Positions 10,665 through 21,974 of a stretch of 64,000 nt of DNA are shown one piece after another. How positions within the stretch are numbered: position 1 is the stretch's first letter; every line of letters begins with the position of its first letter. Source of the DNA: Halichondria panicea (lineage: Eukaryota; Porifera; Demospongiae; Suberitida; Halichondriidae); the NCBI RefSeq assembly GCF_963675165.1, contig NC_087378.1:2639525-2703524 (forward strand), given 5' to 3'. Under the pieces are notes generated by a model that saw only the letters and a list, made by a program, of their open reading frames with translations, was not told the DNA's origin and searched no databases. A program made the translations under genes and the position numbers.

Positions 10665-11703
10665 AGAGCAGTATAGGAGAACATTATTCAGTATACTTTT
10701 CACTGGAGCCCTTTATTTATGGGCTCCTGATAAATCGATGACCATTTCCAGAAGACGTTTGACTTATTGATCGATCTTTGACCTGAACACAGAAGAAATT
10801 CAGAGGAGGCTGGAACCACTTGACCTTAGTTAGGGTCACTAAATAGGATTTTCTTCAAACTTCTCTTTCAGACTACTTCAATCTAGTTTTAGTGTCTGTA
10901 AGTTATTCTACAGGGGGGGGGTCAATTTTTATTTCGCCAATTTTGTTCAAAAGCAGAGATACGATCAAAAGTCAGCTCTTGTACTAGCCTCGATATCGTG
11001 AGCAAAACAAAATTAACAAAATTAAAGTGTGTTTATAACTGCATGGAACAAAGCATATTTTTCAGCTCTCAATGCAGTGAAGTAGTAGCAGCATCATGAA
11101 ACGTTTGTCCGAAGTCCAGAAAGTTTGCGTACCTCTCCTGCTCTTACTGTACATGATCTATTAAAGTGTATCTGGTGACATCAAGAGCACAGTAACTACA
11201 AACTCTTTACTGGTGCACACACCCCTTTTGCTCATTACACGCCCCTTTTTAGCAGCTCGCCTCATCCAATGGAAGTGCTGGGCGTTGCCTATCCTATGGT
11301 CAAAGCCAGTTGTGCGTTTCCCTCGAGAACAAGCCGCTCACGATATCGAGGCTAGTACAAGAGCTGACTTTTATCCTATCTCTGCTTTTGAACAAAATTG
11401 GCGAAATAAAATTGATCCCCCCCCTGTAGAATAACGTTTTAAAACTTATAGACACTAAAACTAGACTTGAAGTAGTCTGAAAGAGAAGTTTGAAGAAATC
11501 CTATATTTAGTGACCTTAATTAATTAACTGACTAAGGTCAAGTAGTTCCAGCCTCCTCTGAATTTCTTGTGTTCAGGTCAAAGGTCGATCAATAAGTCAA
11601 ATGTCTTCTGGAAATGGTCATCGATTTATCAGGAGCCCAGGGCTCCAGTGAATTTTGAAAAGTATACTGAATAATGTTCTCCTATACAGCTCTCATGAAA
11701 AAA

Positions 11704-11974
11704 ATTTATACCCTAGAAAAAAGTGTACCTCCTAATGAAAAGAGAGTGCACCCTAATGAAAAAGTGTACCCCCTAATGAAAAGTGTACACCCTAATGAAA
11801 AAGTGTACCCCCTACTGAAAAGAGTATACCCTAATGAAAAAGTATACCCCCTAATAAAAAAGTATACCCCCTAATGAAAAAGTATACCCCCTAATAAAAA
11901 AAAGTATACCCCCAAATGAAAAAGTATACCCCCTAATAAAAAAAAGTATACCCACTAATGAAAAAGTATACCCC
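11704..11974. repeat. Minisatellite in right arm, inverse orientation
   Basis: Units of TAATGAAAAAGTATACCCCC and TGTACCCCC variants, the complement of the left-arm array. Copy number and order differ between the arms, showing independent expansion or loss after the arms formed. Confidence 0.85.
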
Positions 11975-12097
11975 CCTTGAATTTATGGCACTAATATAGC
12001 GCCATAGTGTTGATTGTTGAATTGCACCGTAGTAATTAGCCCAATTAGGATGACCACAGTGTTTTGTTTGAGTCTCTCTGGAGGAATTAGTTACATG

Positions 12098-12345
12098 TAG
12101 CTTGATAGCTAGCTAGGATTAGCCTCCTTTGCGGGTTCTCAATAAGAATTAATTAATTAATAATTAATACAGGCTGTTCATAACAAATGTGTCATGAAAG
12201 TGAAGTCTCTGTTGGCATGCCCACTTCCCTAGTGGGAAGTGCGGCCTGGGATCGAGGCTACAAAACACCTAAACGTAAGATTTGTACAATAAACCGTCAA
12301 TTGAATGTCCTTCATGCTTCAGCGGGCGTTCCATCCAACCCAGTT
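12098..12345. repeat. Duplicated 248-bp block (second copy 26610-26857)
   Basis: Essentially identical at both sites, from TAGCTTGATAGCTAGCTAGG to TTCCATCCAACCCAGTTA. Inside is the acceptor and first ~50 bases of an ankyrin exon (GCTGTTCATAACAAATGTG) cut off by a CGGCCTGGGATCGAGGCTA terminal motif. The complete version of that exon start is at 12755. Confidence 0.85.
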
Positions 12346-12372
12346 AGCCTTGTGCTACTACCCCCTTACCAA

Positions 12373-12381
12373 ACACACACG

Positions 12382-12414
<33 letters not shown>
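12373..12414. repeat. (CA)n microsatellite
   Basis: Mostly CA dinucleotides with CG interruptions. The 40 bp that follow (CTAACATCTATTTATTTTGA) also follow a (CA)n tract at 25970-25992, so it belongs to a larger repeat. Confidence 0.95.
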
Positions 12415-12417
<3 letters not shown>

Positions 12418-13326
12418 CATCTATTTATTTTGACTTTAATGGCGAATCCAATCCATCTATAGATCTGTATTGTTGCTGCAATGCCACATTGTGCAATCAA
12501 GAAAGAAGATCTCGAATTATTTTCCCCATCCCTAATGAGCATGCTCATTTATATTATAAAATGGTGAGTGTCATACCATGGCCGCAAGGCAATATGCCTT
12601 ATCCTTAAAAAAAATCAAAAATGTACTATTACAAGAATTTTAGAAAGCCAGCGAATATGAAGGTCCTATATAAGGGTGGCCATATAAGGGTGGCCGGGCA
12701 GTGGCAATCTGAAGGATATAATAATAAGAATTAATTAATTAATAATTAATACAGGCTGTTCATAACAAATGTGTCATGAAAGTGAAGTCTCTGTTGGCAT
12801 GCAGGGCATGCCCCAACCACCAGCTCTACTGGAGTAAGAAGTGGGGAACAAGGTTGCCTCCATTACACAGAGCTTGTTGTGACGGCCACCTTGAGATTGT
12901 AAAGATGCTTGTTACCCATTTATCCGGCCATGGAGCTTGTAGATCTACCTGTTTCACTGATGACGGTGGTGGGGAGGCTAACAGAGCTCCACTTCACTGG
13001 GCATGCTCGGGAGGTCATATCGAGGTGGTGCAGTACTTGATCAAGGAGGTCAACAGCAGCACTGTCAACTGCAGCACTGGTAAGCAGTCGTTACTATTTG
13101 TGCCTCTCGCCATGTTTTTGCTTTCACTCAAAAGTATTAGAGTGTTACTGAAGAGGTAAATAATTTGCAATGTGCTTTGATTGTTTCACAAGAAAGGGGT
13201 GTCCACAGTCAATCCTAACAGTGGGAGCAAACCCTCCAAAGCAGTAGTCTGTGAGATAAGTATTTAGAATTCAATCACAGTTGTGTCTGGTTCAGTTCTG
13301 TTAGCTGACTCTGGGTAGTCTCGAAT

Positions 13327-13364
13327 ACCCGCCTCAACCTAAAAGCTTTTAGGTTGAGGCGGGT
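13327..13364. repeat. Perfect 38-bp palindrome
   Basis: ACCCGCCTCAACCTAAAAG is followed immediately by its exact complement, giving 19-bp arms with no spacer, centred on AAGCTT. It lies in an ankyrin-gene intron and has no coding role that I can see. Confidence 0.95.
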
Positions 13365-13947
13365 AGACTCTGAGATCCTACTTCACTTCTATGCATGAGA
13401 CTCCAGGCTTCTTTGCTGTGATCCTAGTCCACAGTGTATATAAAACTCTGTTCTCAAATGTTTCAGCATGCCTCCAGTCTTGTTAGCTTCCTGAGTTGCT
13501 TGCCTAGACAGTTTAATAAGTCATACATGATATTCATCACTACATGCACTGCATTATATGGTTTCTTTATAATCATGTCATGTCACCAGCCGAGGGTTTG
13601 CACTTTAGTGCTCTAGTGTTAAATCAGATTTCGTGTAACTGACTATCTATAATTATGTTAAATTACAGATGTGAGGGATGATGAGAGACAGTCCCCACTA
13701 GATATAGCTATGGATCCTGACACTCTGCGAGAGAGGGAAGGCTGTTTGGATGTTGCCCTCTACCTGATATGCCGTGGCTGTGGTAGTGATAAGGACAAAG
13801 ACAACTTACTGCATGCAGCATGTTGGTGGGGCAAGCTGGATATAGTGAAAGAACTGGTTGAGCAACACAAAGTTGACCCCGAAAGTGAGTGTTAATTCTA
13901 TTGTGCCTTTGAATGTTCTCTGTAGTATCATATACTGTTCACTACTT

Positions 13948-14085
13948 GGTAACGACTGCCTGCGCATGCCCCAATCTTACCCCAGTATCTGGAGGCTACA
14001 AATAACAACGTAAATGTTCTGTAAAACAATGACGTCAAGACAGAAAGAAGTAGATTGAAGGAAGTAGATAGAACGGAAATCGAGT
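13948..14085. repeat. Truncated relative of the 26098/55697 element
   Basis: ACGACTGCCTGCGCATGC at the left, then CAGTATCTGG and AAGTAGATTGAAGGAAGTAG, match the complement of the right end of the elements at 26098-26609 and 55697-56220. Confidence 0.5.
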
Positions 14086-15937
14086 GAGCAACTTGTACGC
14101 ACAAGCTTCTAGCCCGGTGGAGGTGCAAAGCTACATAACAATGATAACATAAAGCTACACACATAATATCATTTAACTATGGTCATACAGATTGTAGTAA
14201 ATGACTGCGATCTAGGAGTGCGTCATATCCTAGGCGAGGATATTACTATCTTTTGGCAGTATATCGGTCTAAGCAGATGTCACGTGCCCTGTCACGCTAG
14301 AGGTTAGGGGTCACGTGACTGCGGTAATGTTTTGGGGGAGTACTGAGAGAGGAGCCCCTGCGATTAGCATTAAGCACGTAAGTGTTGGGGGCCCTTATTC
14401 AGCCCCCCAACCAGTATATCAACATCGTCGGATGGAAAATAGGTCTTAACCTCCGTGAATGGGAGGGTGGGAGGCATAAGATTTGAGCAGCCAATTTGTC
14501 TGTGGCTCGCTGACAAGCGGCTGTACTTTAGCACGTGGAACCATGGATGCGCATGTGCGATAGGCATGCATGTGACTGGAAGCCACACCTACGACTGTGT
14601 GATTCGAGGTAAGACCGCGGTTAGTGTATTACCTCGTTAACTACGTTTATTTAACTCCATTAAACTACATGATGAATATTTTTTGTATTATTATTAAAGA
14701 GTGGGTAATGATCAACCACGATTGTTGTTAAAAACGATCTATGCCAAAAGTTCAAGTCTAGCTGCATCAGCAGAGCCTTGCAGCTCTCTTCTCACTGTTG
14801 CAGCTACCAATAGCTAGCGTTCTAGTGCAGAGCTAACTACTAAGTAGAGTAGCAACACTTGGTGAACAAGTTTTGTTACGCACTCTTCTAAAAAGGCTGC
14901 AATGGCATTCCAAGTAAGGAATATCTCGAGAACGAAGCATTATTTTGCAAATCCACAAATTAGAATCTATGACTATAAAAGCCTATGAAACTCTTACTTG
15001 CACTTCATTGATCCTTGAGCAGCTGTAGCAGTCTATACACACACAGACAGACAGACAGACTCAAAAACACACCGTATACATTGCTTGCGCATGTGCACCG
15101 ATGCATAATAATAGACTGAAGTGCTAGTATACTGTATGCGTACACCAAGGCATCAGCACCCGCGCTGCTTTCATGTTTACTATAGTATTGTCATTGTGGT
15201 CTTGTTACTGATGAGGAAAAGGAATGTAATTGCATTGTGTTGCAATAGTCAGGTCAAAGTCCAGTCCAGTCCAGTGTTCCAGTACACCGATTACAGGCAG
15301 CCGAACACCAACAATAGTACCTCAGAAGATTATGATAGAAGATTCCGTAATGTTGTAAGAATCGAAGACTATAATATTATAGGTAAAAACATGAGTTAAT
15401 AGGCAACATTTTGAGCATAATTGGGCAATTAAGGCCTATAATCATTGACCACCTTTATCTGGGTCCAAGCCAGAGGGGTACGTCAATGTCAATAGTTTAC
15501 AAATTAAAACACCACGTGGCCTTATGCAGACGTTTACATATATAACTGAGCTCACCCTCACCACTACTAGCTTCATCACAACAGAAATCAGTTGAGCCCC
15601 AGACGAACCAGCTAGAGAGAAGAGATTACAAGATATGGAAAATTAGCCTTCTTTAGCTAGGGTATAAATTTTGATGTACTGGTTTGCTGCATGCGCTGGA
15701 TAGGCAAATAAACGATCAAAAACAACAGAAGCAGTATATATAGCTGTTATATCCAAGCTAAGGTCAATAATCCAGGACTACAGATGTTTAATGTTTTCGT
15801 TAAAAAGTGACCCTATTGACCTTGGCCTCTGGGTGCAAGTAGCAACCACAAAAGTAGTGCTCTGAATGTTTTAACCCCTCCCCCTCTCCCTGAATTACTC
15901 GCTATAATTATGGTATTCATAAAGCTCTGGTAACACT
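14086..15937. other. Long non-coding stretch in the ankyrin cluster
   Basis: No supported exon on either strand. There is a (CAGA)n tract near 15045-15060 and a CCGTATACATTGCTTGCGCA segment that recurs near 50540. Open frames at 14370-14640 and 15121-15399 lack splice signals and family motifs. Confidence 0.4.
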
Positions 15938-16693
15938 ATGTCTGATAACATTTGGGGTGTTTTAGAACTGCCTGTCAATGAATGGAAAGTGGACAAACGG
16001 GAGTATATGTGGAGCGATGAGGAGGGTTTTGATGAAGAAGATGAGGATGAGGATGAGTTACAGTTACCACTGGACAAAGCTCTAGGCCCTGATTATCATG
16101 AGTGCGATAATGAAGAAGGCCGTGTGGATGTTGCCCTCTACCTGATCAACCGTGGCTGTGGATGGAGTATGCACAAGGAAAAGTTACTGTGTGCAGCAAG
16201 TCGATGTGGCAAGCTGGGTGTGGTGAAGGAACTGATAGAGCAACACAAAGTTGACCCCAAGAGTGAGTACATGTGATGACCTAGCTACTGTGCTTTTAAA
16301 TGGCCTGTTTAGTATAGCTTTGTAGAGAAGGCCAACTTTAATATCGTTGAGTATATAACACAGCCTCTTCCAGTGTTATAATGTATATACCTTTGTTCAG
16401 AGGCAACTGATGTGATGATGGCCAGACTGCTCTTGACGTTGCTTATTGGAGTGATCACACTGAAATTGCTGACTACCTCCAATCTCTACCAAACTACGAT
16501 TATGAGTACATGTTGTGGTCCAATGCTCGCTGCACAGCTGCTGTGACTGGTGATAGTGACTCCGGGAGCGAGGAGAATAGACCACCACCAACAAAGAAAC
16601 AAAAAGGTGACTTTCTATTTTTTTATTTAATCGAACCTTTACATAATTACCACATACACTGTTACCCCCCCGCCCCCTCACACACCATCACAG

Positions 16694-19600
16694 TATGTCC
16701 TAACTGTGAGGAGAGCTGTCATATCCACTGTGCTCAAAAGACGCTAGCCAAGGACTTATGGGAGGCTGTTCATACAGATGAAGATGTCATCAAAGTAAGG
16801 TCCCTGTTGGGACACGGTGCCTGCCCCAACCACCCGCTCTACTGGAGTGTGGAGTGGGATGAGCTGCCTCCATTACACTGGGCTTGTCTGATGGGCCTCA
16901 TGGCGATTATGAGGACACTTGTTACCCATGGTGCTCGTACTGATAAAGGTGGTGGGAGGGATAACAGACTGCCATTTCACTATGCTTGCGAGGGAGGTCA
17001 TAAAGAGGTGGTGGCATACCTGATCCATGAGGTCAGGTGTAGCACTGGTAAGTAGTCATTGTTATTGTGTATCGTATAGCGGGTATAATTATTTCAAGAG
17101 TATAAAACTTTTGCAAAATGACCGTTAGAAAGGTTTTCGCTTTAATTTTCAGCCTTTCTGCGATATTAAATTCGTGGGTATGTTTGCGGTACATGCTTAA
17201 TCATCTAAAACCGCGAACATTTTATACTCTCGAAATATACACGCTATATACGGTATTTCCTCCACATCAATGACTGCAGTAATATCTGTGTGCATAATTA
17301 TTATGATACTTGAATTTAAACTATGTTCCACAACATATGTGAGGGATAGGAACAGCTGGACCCTTCTTCACTGTGCCTGTGAGAGAGGAAATAAAGAAGT
17401 CGTACAGTATCTGTTGGTGAGATTTAGTGTGCTCTTATTTTTCTCCGTAGCCTCTCCTATACTGTTTGTTCTTGCATTATAGTTGTCATAACCCATCGGA
17501 ATGCAAGTATTTGATTATGGTGGCAATACAGACTTTATAATTATATGTCCAAGCTCAACCTGTCTGCATGGTTTCTAGAAATTAAGATTATAATTATTGG
17601 CACTACTTAATTACTACTGTGCCAACTGGAGCACTGAAGTGCAAACCTCGGCGTTATAATTTGGCCGCATGTAAACATCTAGACCAACGTGCAGGTTAGA
17701 GCTTCTTAGCTTTTGTTCACTTTTGTTCCACAACGAAGCTTTAACATCAAAATGTGCCAAATTTAAAACTATACTATACCTTGTTGTGTTGAGGCTATCC
17801 ATAGTACAAACACAGTGCTATCGCATCCAGATGAGCAGACTCAGAATACACAGAACGACAGACAGACTGACTGACTGACTATAGTATACCCTGTGTGACT
17901 GTTTGTCGCACTCATAACCATGCTAATTTACTGTCTTGCAGATATGATGGATGATTGGGACAGTCACCACTGAACATAGCTCTGAATTCTGACTATCTGT
18001 ATGGCTGTCTGGATGATGGTTGCATGGATGTTGCCCTCTACCTAATGAGCCGTGGCTGTGGTGGTGATGAGCACAAGGCCAAGTTATTGTGTGCAGCATG
18101 TTGGTGGGGCAAGCTGGGTGTGGTGAAACAACTGGTTGAACAAGACAAGGTTGACCCCAAGAGTGAGTTTGATAATCTATTATGCATGCTTAACACATTT
18201 AGACAGATAAAAGGCTAACTAAGCTATCAGTCCAGTCCTTTTCTTGATATGGCCTTTCCCTGCAAAATAGAGCAGTCTAAACATGAGTCAAAATTTGTGC
18301 AATAATTGAAACACACACTTGCACTGTCAATCCTTATGTATAGTACCATGGTGCGTTATGTGCAGATGTGAGGGATAATATCAACAGGACCCCACTCCAC
18401 AATGCATGCGTTCGGGGACACAAAGATGTGGTGCAGTACTTAGTGGAAAAGGCCAACTGTGATATCAGTGAGTACTAGCTCCCAGTGTTATACTTTTGCT
18501 TTACACCACCATTCTTGTTCAGGTGCAACTGACAAAAATGGCGATACTCCTCGTGACATTGCTACACAGCGGGGTTACACTGAAATTGCTGACTTCCTAA
18601 AGCCTCTGCCACAACAACGTAAGCTCACTACGATCATATGTACAGTGTGGTTCAATACAGCTATACTCTCGCTATATACAGCTGCTGTGACTGAAGAGAG
18701 TGAGGAGAATGGACCACCACCAACAAAACAAAAAGGTGACTAGCTAGCTGTTATTGATCAAAAACCTTATAATTATTGATTCTCATTTATCCTCATTTAT
18801 CGTTTGTCTTACATGTACCACTTTATTATTTTCACTGTTGGAACACTACAATGCATTAACGATTACATTTTTATGAATGGTTAGAGTCTGAAAGAATCAA
18901 GTTATAGTTAGGCCATGCAAAGTCAATTTGTAGTTTCTCAGGCCCTCGCGCTTGGAAATTAGCAGCTTTATAAATATCACGTGACCTCAAATTAAAGGCA
19001 CTAAAAGAAAAGAAAAGGATAAATTTGTATGGTTTTTTGCATGGTCATGAATAATAATTATGACTAATATTGATTAGTAAAAATTATGCACTTCCGCTTA
19101 TTGTGGAAGTTAGGGGTGTGTTTTCAATTAAAATTCTATGAATAATTATCATTATCATCAAATGCCTCAATCCGCTTGCTAATAAAGGTCTTATTATAAC
19201 CTCCACACATGCAACAACGTATACGTATATATATATATGTTGGCTATAGCTGTCGGTAACTGTTGCATAATTGGGTATACATGTATATAATTTACTATAA
19301 TACAAGTAAATATCATGTTGATTCTTGATCACAAGCAGTATTATTATATTTTATATCCCGTTGCTATGTTGTTGCCAAGTGCAATATGAAGCATATATAT
19401 TGCACTGCTGAAAAGTCATATTGCACTGACCACAATATTGCACTGACCACAAAACGCCCCTCTGGCATAATTAATTAAGCAAACAAGTTGGCACTGAACA
19501 TCTACAACCCGGCTGACCCCACCACTCCTCTGCTGAGCCTGGGACCGTGACAAAATGAGGAGAGCAGGCAAACAGGTCAATAGACTAGGCTAGAAATTGT

Positions 19601-21974
19601 ATCGTGTGCAACCTTGTAGACAGATAATATTTGGCTGCATAATTATGGTGCATAAGTTTAGCAAGTGATGGATGATTGTGCTTTATATTACATACAACTG
19701 TTGCTCCCCTACAGGTAACCTAGTGTTTGTGGAGATTAGCCGCAGGTGTTACGGTGGTCCAGGGCTGGTGTGGATGTATTCTGGCTTCAATGATGCTCAG
19801 CCTAAGAGAAACACTCCAGAGTAAGTTAATGGCTTGGTTGAAATAGTGTAATAATTTATGTTTTGAGGTTTAGTGTACTATAATTATGTTTACAACAATC
19901 TTTGAGGTTTTGTTTGCCTGTTTGGCTATTAGGATCTTTTGAAAGATTGTTTTAGCTGCTAAAAAAACTGAATCTAGCTTCACCCCTAAATACTTTTTTG
20001 TAATAGACCAAAACCCCATCCAAAGGTACTTGCTTGCTACTGCTACATTTTTGTCTATGTACAAATAATACTGATGACATATTGATACTAAATCGGCATG
20101 CTATGTGACAGCTGAGCCCACGTCCCCTAGGCCGGGCCTTGTATTGGCATACATGTAATGATTTATGGGGCCCATACTGCTCCTATATACGTCTTTAACC
20201 CTAACCGTGGCCCGTCCACCCAAAAGAAGGGAGGACGGGTTTCAATTCAAGCCTATGTCTAGATTTGTATAGTGCTGCATTTACGTACAGCTTCTTATCA
20301 TTTAGTCATAACGTTGCACATACACTCTTTCCGCCGTTTCACTCCCTCTTGGAAAATATCATCTGGTTGCTATAGCTAAGCCGCATAGTCAATTACGCAT
20401 AGTATAACACAAAACTAATCATAAAATTTGCGCGCCAGGTCATATTAGTGGGTCAGTGTGCGTTTGTGTGTGTATTCTGAGTGTGCATGCATGTTCACCT
20501 TGCTGCCATATAATAATAGTTCTGCATTTACTTACAGCTTCAAAACAACTTATTAGTTTATACATTTAGTCATAAAAGCTATTTTATCTGTTCTTTGACT
20601 TGCTGGAAAAGTATCCTGGCGCATAGCCCTCTGCTCCCTTGGACGTCCCCTTGTACAGATCGCCCTTTTGACACAGATGCTGCAATTTACCTGGGAAATA
20701 GTTTCGAATACTGAAAGTACAAGTTCTTCGAATGATGACCTCTTGTCATCTACGGCTCTCTCCCACGATCCTAGCTCTTCTGGTTCCATTTGTTTCAGGG
20801 TCTCTCTGGCTTCTGTGCACATCTCATCCACCTTTTCATGCGCATTAGTACATTTTATGTCTATTGGTGTTAGAATGTAGTCCGAATCTTGAGGGTATTC
20901 CACAGTGGAGAGGGGTGTGTCCAGTTGTGAATCCTGAAGGGGGGTGATAATGGTCTGCTCTGGTAAATTTAGCATATAATTATACATGTACGAGCATATA
21001 CCGTAAATAGGGACGGATTTCAACCAATTTATAAGCCGCGAAAAACAATATAGCATACGTAGTCAAAATATAATGTGCGAAATTCACGGCAATTTTACGA
21101 AAAAAATTGGGGGCCCGCTATGTATGATACATACATGTATAATTATATGCACTGTACGTGGTTGTGCTGATGATGTAACTATTAATTTTTTCACCTGTCT
21201 CTCTAGCAGACATCTCCTCCAAGTTCCTGTATATACATGGTGGGTTAAATTCCTTAGTATCCGGTTTCTGAGCATTATATGTAGTTGCCGTGTATACAAT
21301 ACATACTTGTTGTTTTCAAATGTGGTTCACCAAATGCAGTTTCCACTCTATATATCACAACTAAGTAACAATTAATACGCTGTTAGAGTGTATACCGTAT
21401 TACTAGAATATTTTGCGGGTGAAAAACCTTTGCGAATGAGCTAAATCAGCAGAAAATTTGACCCTTTGCGATCCAACTATTGCGATTTGGCAAGGATCGT
21501 GTGCATTTACTAGTAAGTTTTGCGATTTTATTGTTGCGAATTGATCAACCCTCGCAAAATTTGCATATGTTTTTACTCGCTAGTAATACAGTACATACGA
21601 TTGATACGTTATTACAATGTATGGTTTCTGTTAGTAGGAGAGGGGACAAATCACATATTTATTTCAGAGCCTACTACAAGTTCATTGTATGTACTTGTTT
21701 TTGTTTTTGTTTTTCAGTGTGACTGTGACTGGGCTGAGAAGTTTGGAGTACACGTGACGTTCATCGTGTGCAATGACAAAAACCACTATGTTGGAGGCAC
21801 TCAGGGTGGTTGTAAATTCTCGGAGACCAATCCTAACATTCCCACATCGTTCTTGGTCTCAACTAAACCAGGTGCGTTCCTGTTATATATCTGTTAGCTC
21901 ACAATGAAGTGGTGCTAATACTGTAATACGTTGTAGGTGTGACACCCCAGCCTCAAGAGAACCATCAAGCATGA
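16694..21974 (+). CDS. Ankyrin-repeat gene, copy 2, with unrecognised C-terminal region; lesions present
   Basis: Exons: 16694-17047, 17337-17416, 17942-18162, 18366-18467, 18523-18618, 18682-18735, 19715-19820, 21718-21871, 21937-21974. Exon 1 opens with a cysteine cluster (CPNCEESCHIHC), then DEDVIKVRSLLGHGACPNH and two ankyrin repeats. Later exons add repeats and the basic tail PPPTKQK. Phase allows joining of 18735 to 19715, which starts a non-ankyrin region (EISRRCYGGPGLVWMYSGF; later WAEKFGVHVTFIVCNDKNHY) ending at TGA 21972-21974. I do not recognise that region. Problems: the acceptor before 17337 reads CAT instead of CAG; exon 17942-18162 has no phase giving an open frame throughout; 19820 (phase 2) and 21718 (phase 0) do not match, so an exon may be missing. 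Either a decaying gene or one using alternative exons. Confidence 0.55.
17071..17254. repeat. MITE, 'ACCGTATAGC' family (short sibling of 9539-9969)
   Basis: Left TCGTATAGCGGGTATAATTA and right CGAAATATACACGCTATATA are inverse copies, with TTTGCGGT/ACCGCGAA words inside. It sits in the intron just upstream of the mutated acceptor at 17335. Confidence 0.75.
20691..20954 (-). CDS. Internal exon of an unidentified gene, inside the last big intron of ankyrin copy 2
   Basis: Exactly 88 codons open between an AG acceptor (20957-20955) and a GT donor (20690). Composition is protein-like and acidic: TPLSTVEYPQDSDYILTPID, then a helical stretch TEARETLKQMEPEELGSWER and DKRSSFEELVLSVFETISQ. No family recognised. 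No neighbouring exons found; it could be a relic or belong to a nested gene. The open frame beyond the donor (down to 20553) is intronic. Confidence 0.45.
21392..21596. repeat. MITE with TACCGTATTACTAG ends
   Basis: Left TACCGTATTACTAGAATATT and right GCTAGTAATACAGTA are inverted; inner words TTTGCGGGTG/CTCGCAAAATTTG and TTGCGA are also inverse. It resembles the ACCGTATA family in design but has different outer bases. Confidence 0.7.

Larger units (their letters stand above)
10391..12004. mobile_element. Large foldback element, ~0.6-0.67 kb inverted arms
   Basis: Arms 10391-11003 and 11337-12004 are inverted copies along nearly all their length. Both begin with GGCGCTATATTAGTGCC, continue through a minisatellite, then a 300-bp unique part (including GTATACTGAATAATGTTCTC in the right arm), and end at CTAGCCTCGATATCGTGAG. 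The ~330-bp loop is a fragment of the TIR element also seen, inverted, at 28507-29347. Long arms containing tandem repeats resemble Drosophila FB elements. No transposase is visible. Arms differ by small indels and substitutions, so the element is not brand new. Confidence 0.85.
12755..16606 (+). pseudogene. Ankyrin-repeat gene, copy 1 (probably damaged)
   Basis: Exons with good borders: 12755-13079, 13669-13884, about 15938-16262, 16401-16606. The first encodes VKSLLACRACPNHQLYW and two ankyrin repeats (LPPLHRACCDGHLEIVKMLV; APLHWACSGGHIEVVQYLI). The second and third encode a variant repeat pair ending VKELVEQHKVDP. The last encodes a repeat plus a basic tail, ENRPPPTKKQK. Ankyrin repeats are protein-binding modules; the partner is unknown. 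In exon 16401-16606 two extra bases near 16410 shift the ankyrin frame relative to the intact sibling at 18523 and the copy at 35200, so the tail is out of frame. The third exon starts with an acidic stretch (GFDEEDEDEDE) and could be the start of a separate gene. Start codon not determined. Confidence 0.6.

Noticed and set aside
16401..16560. Hydrophobic frame (ARLLLTLLIGVITLKLL) as a membrane segment
   Set aside because: It arises from reading the ankyrin exon in the wrong frame after a 2-bp insertion; the ankyrin frame is clearly the ancestral one.
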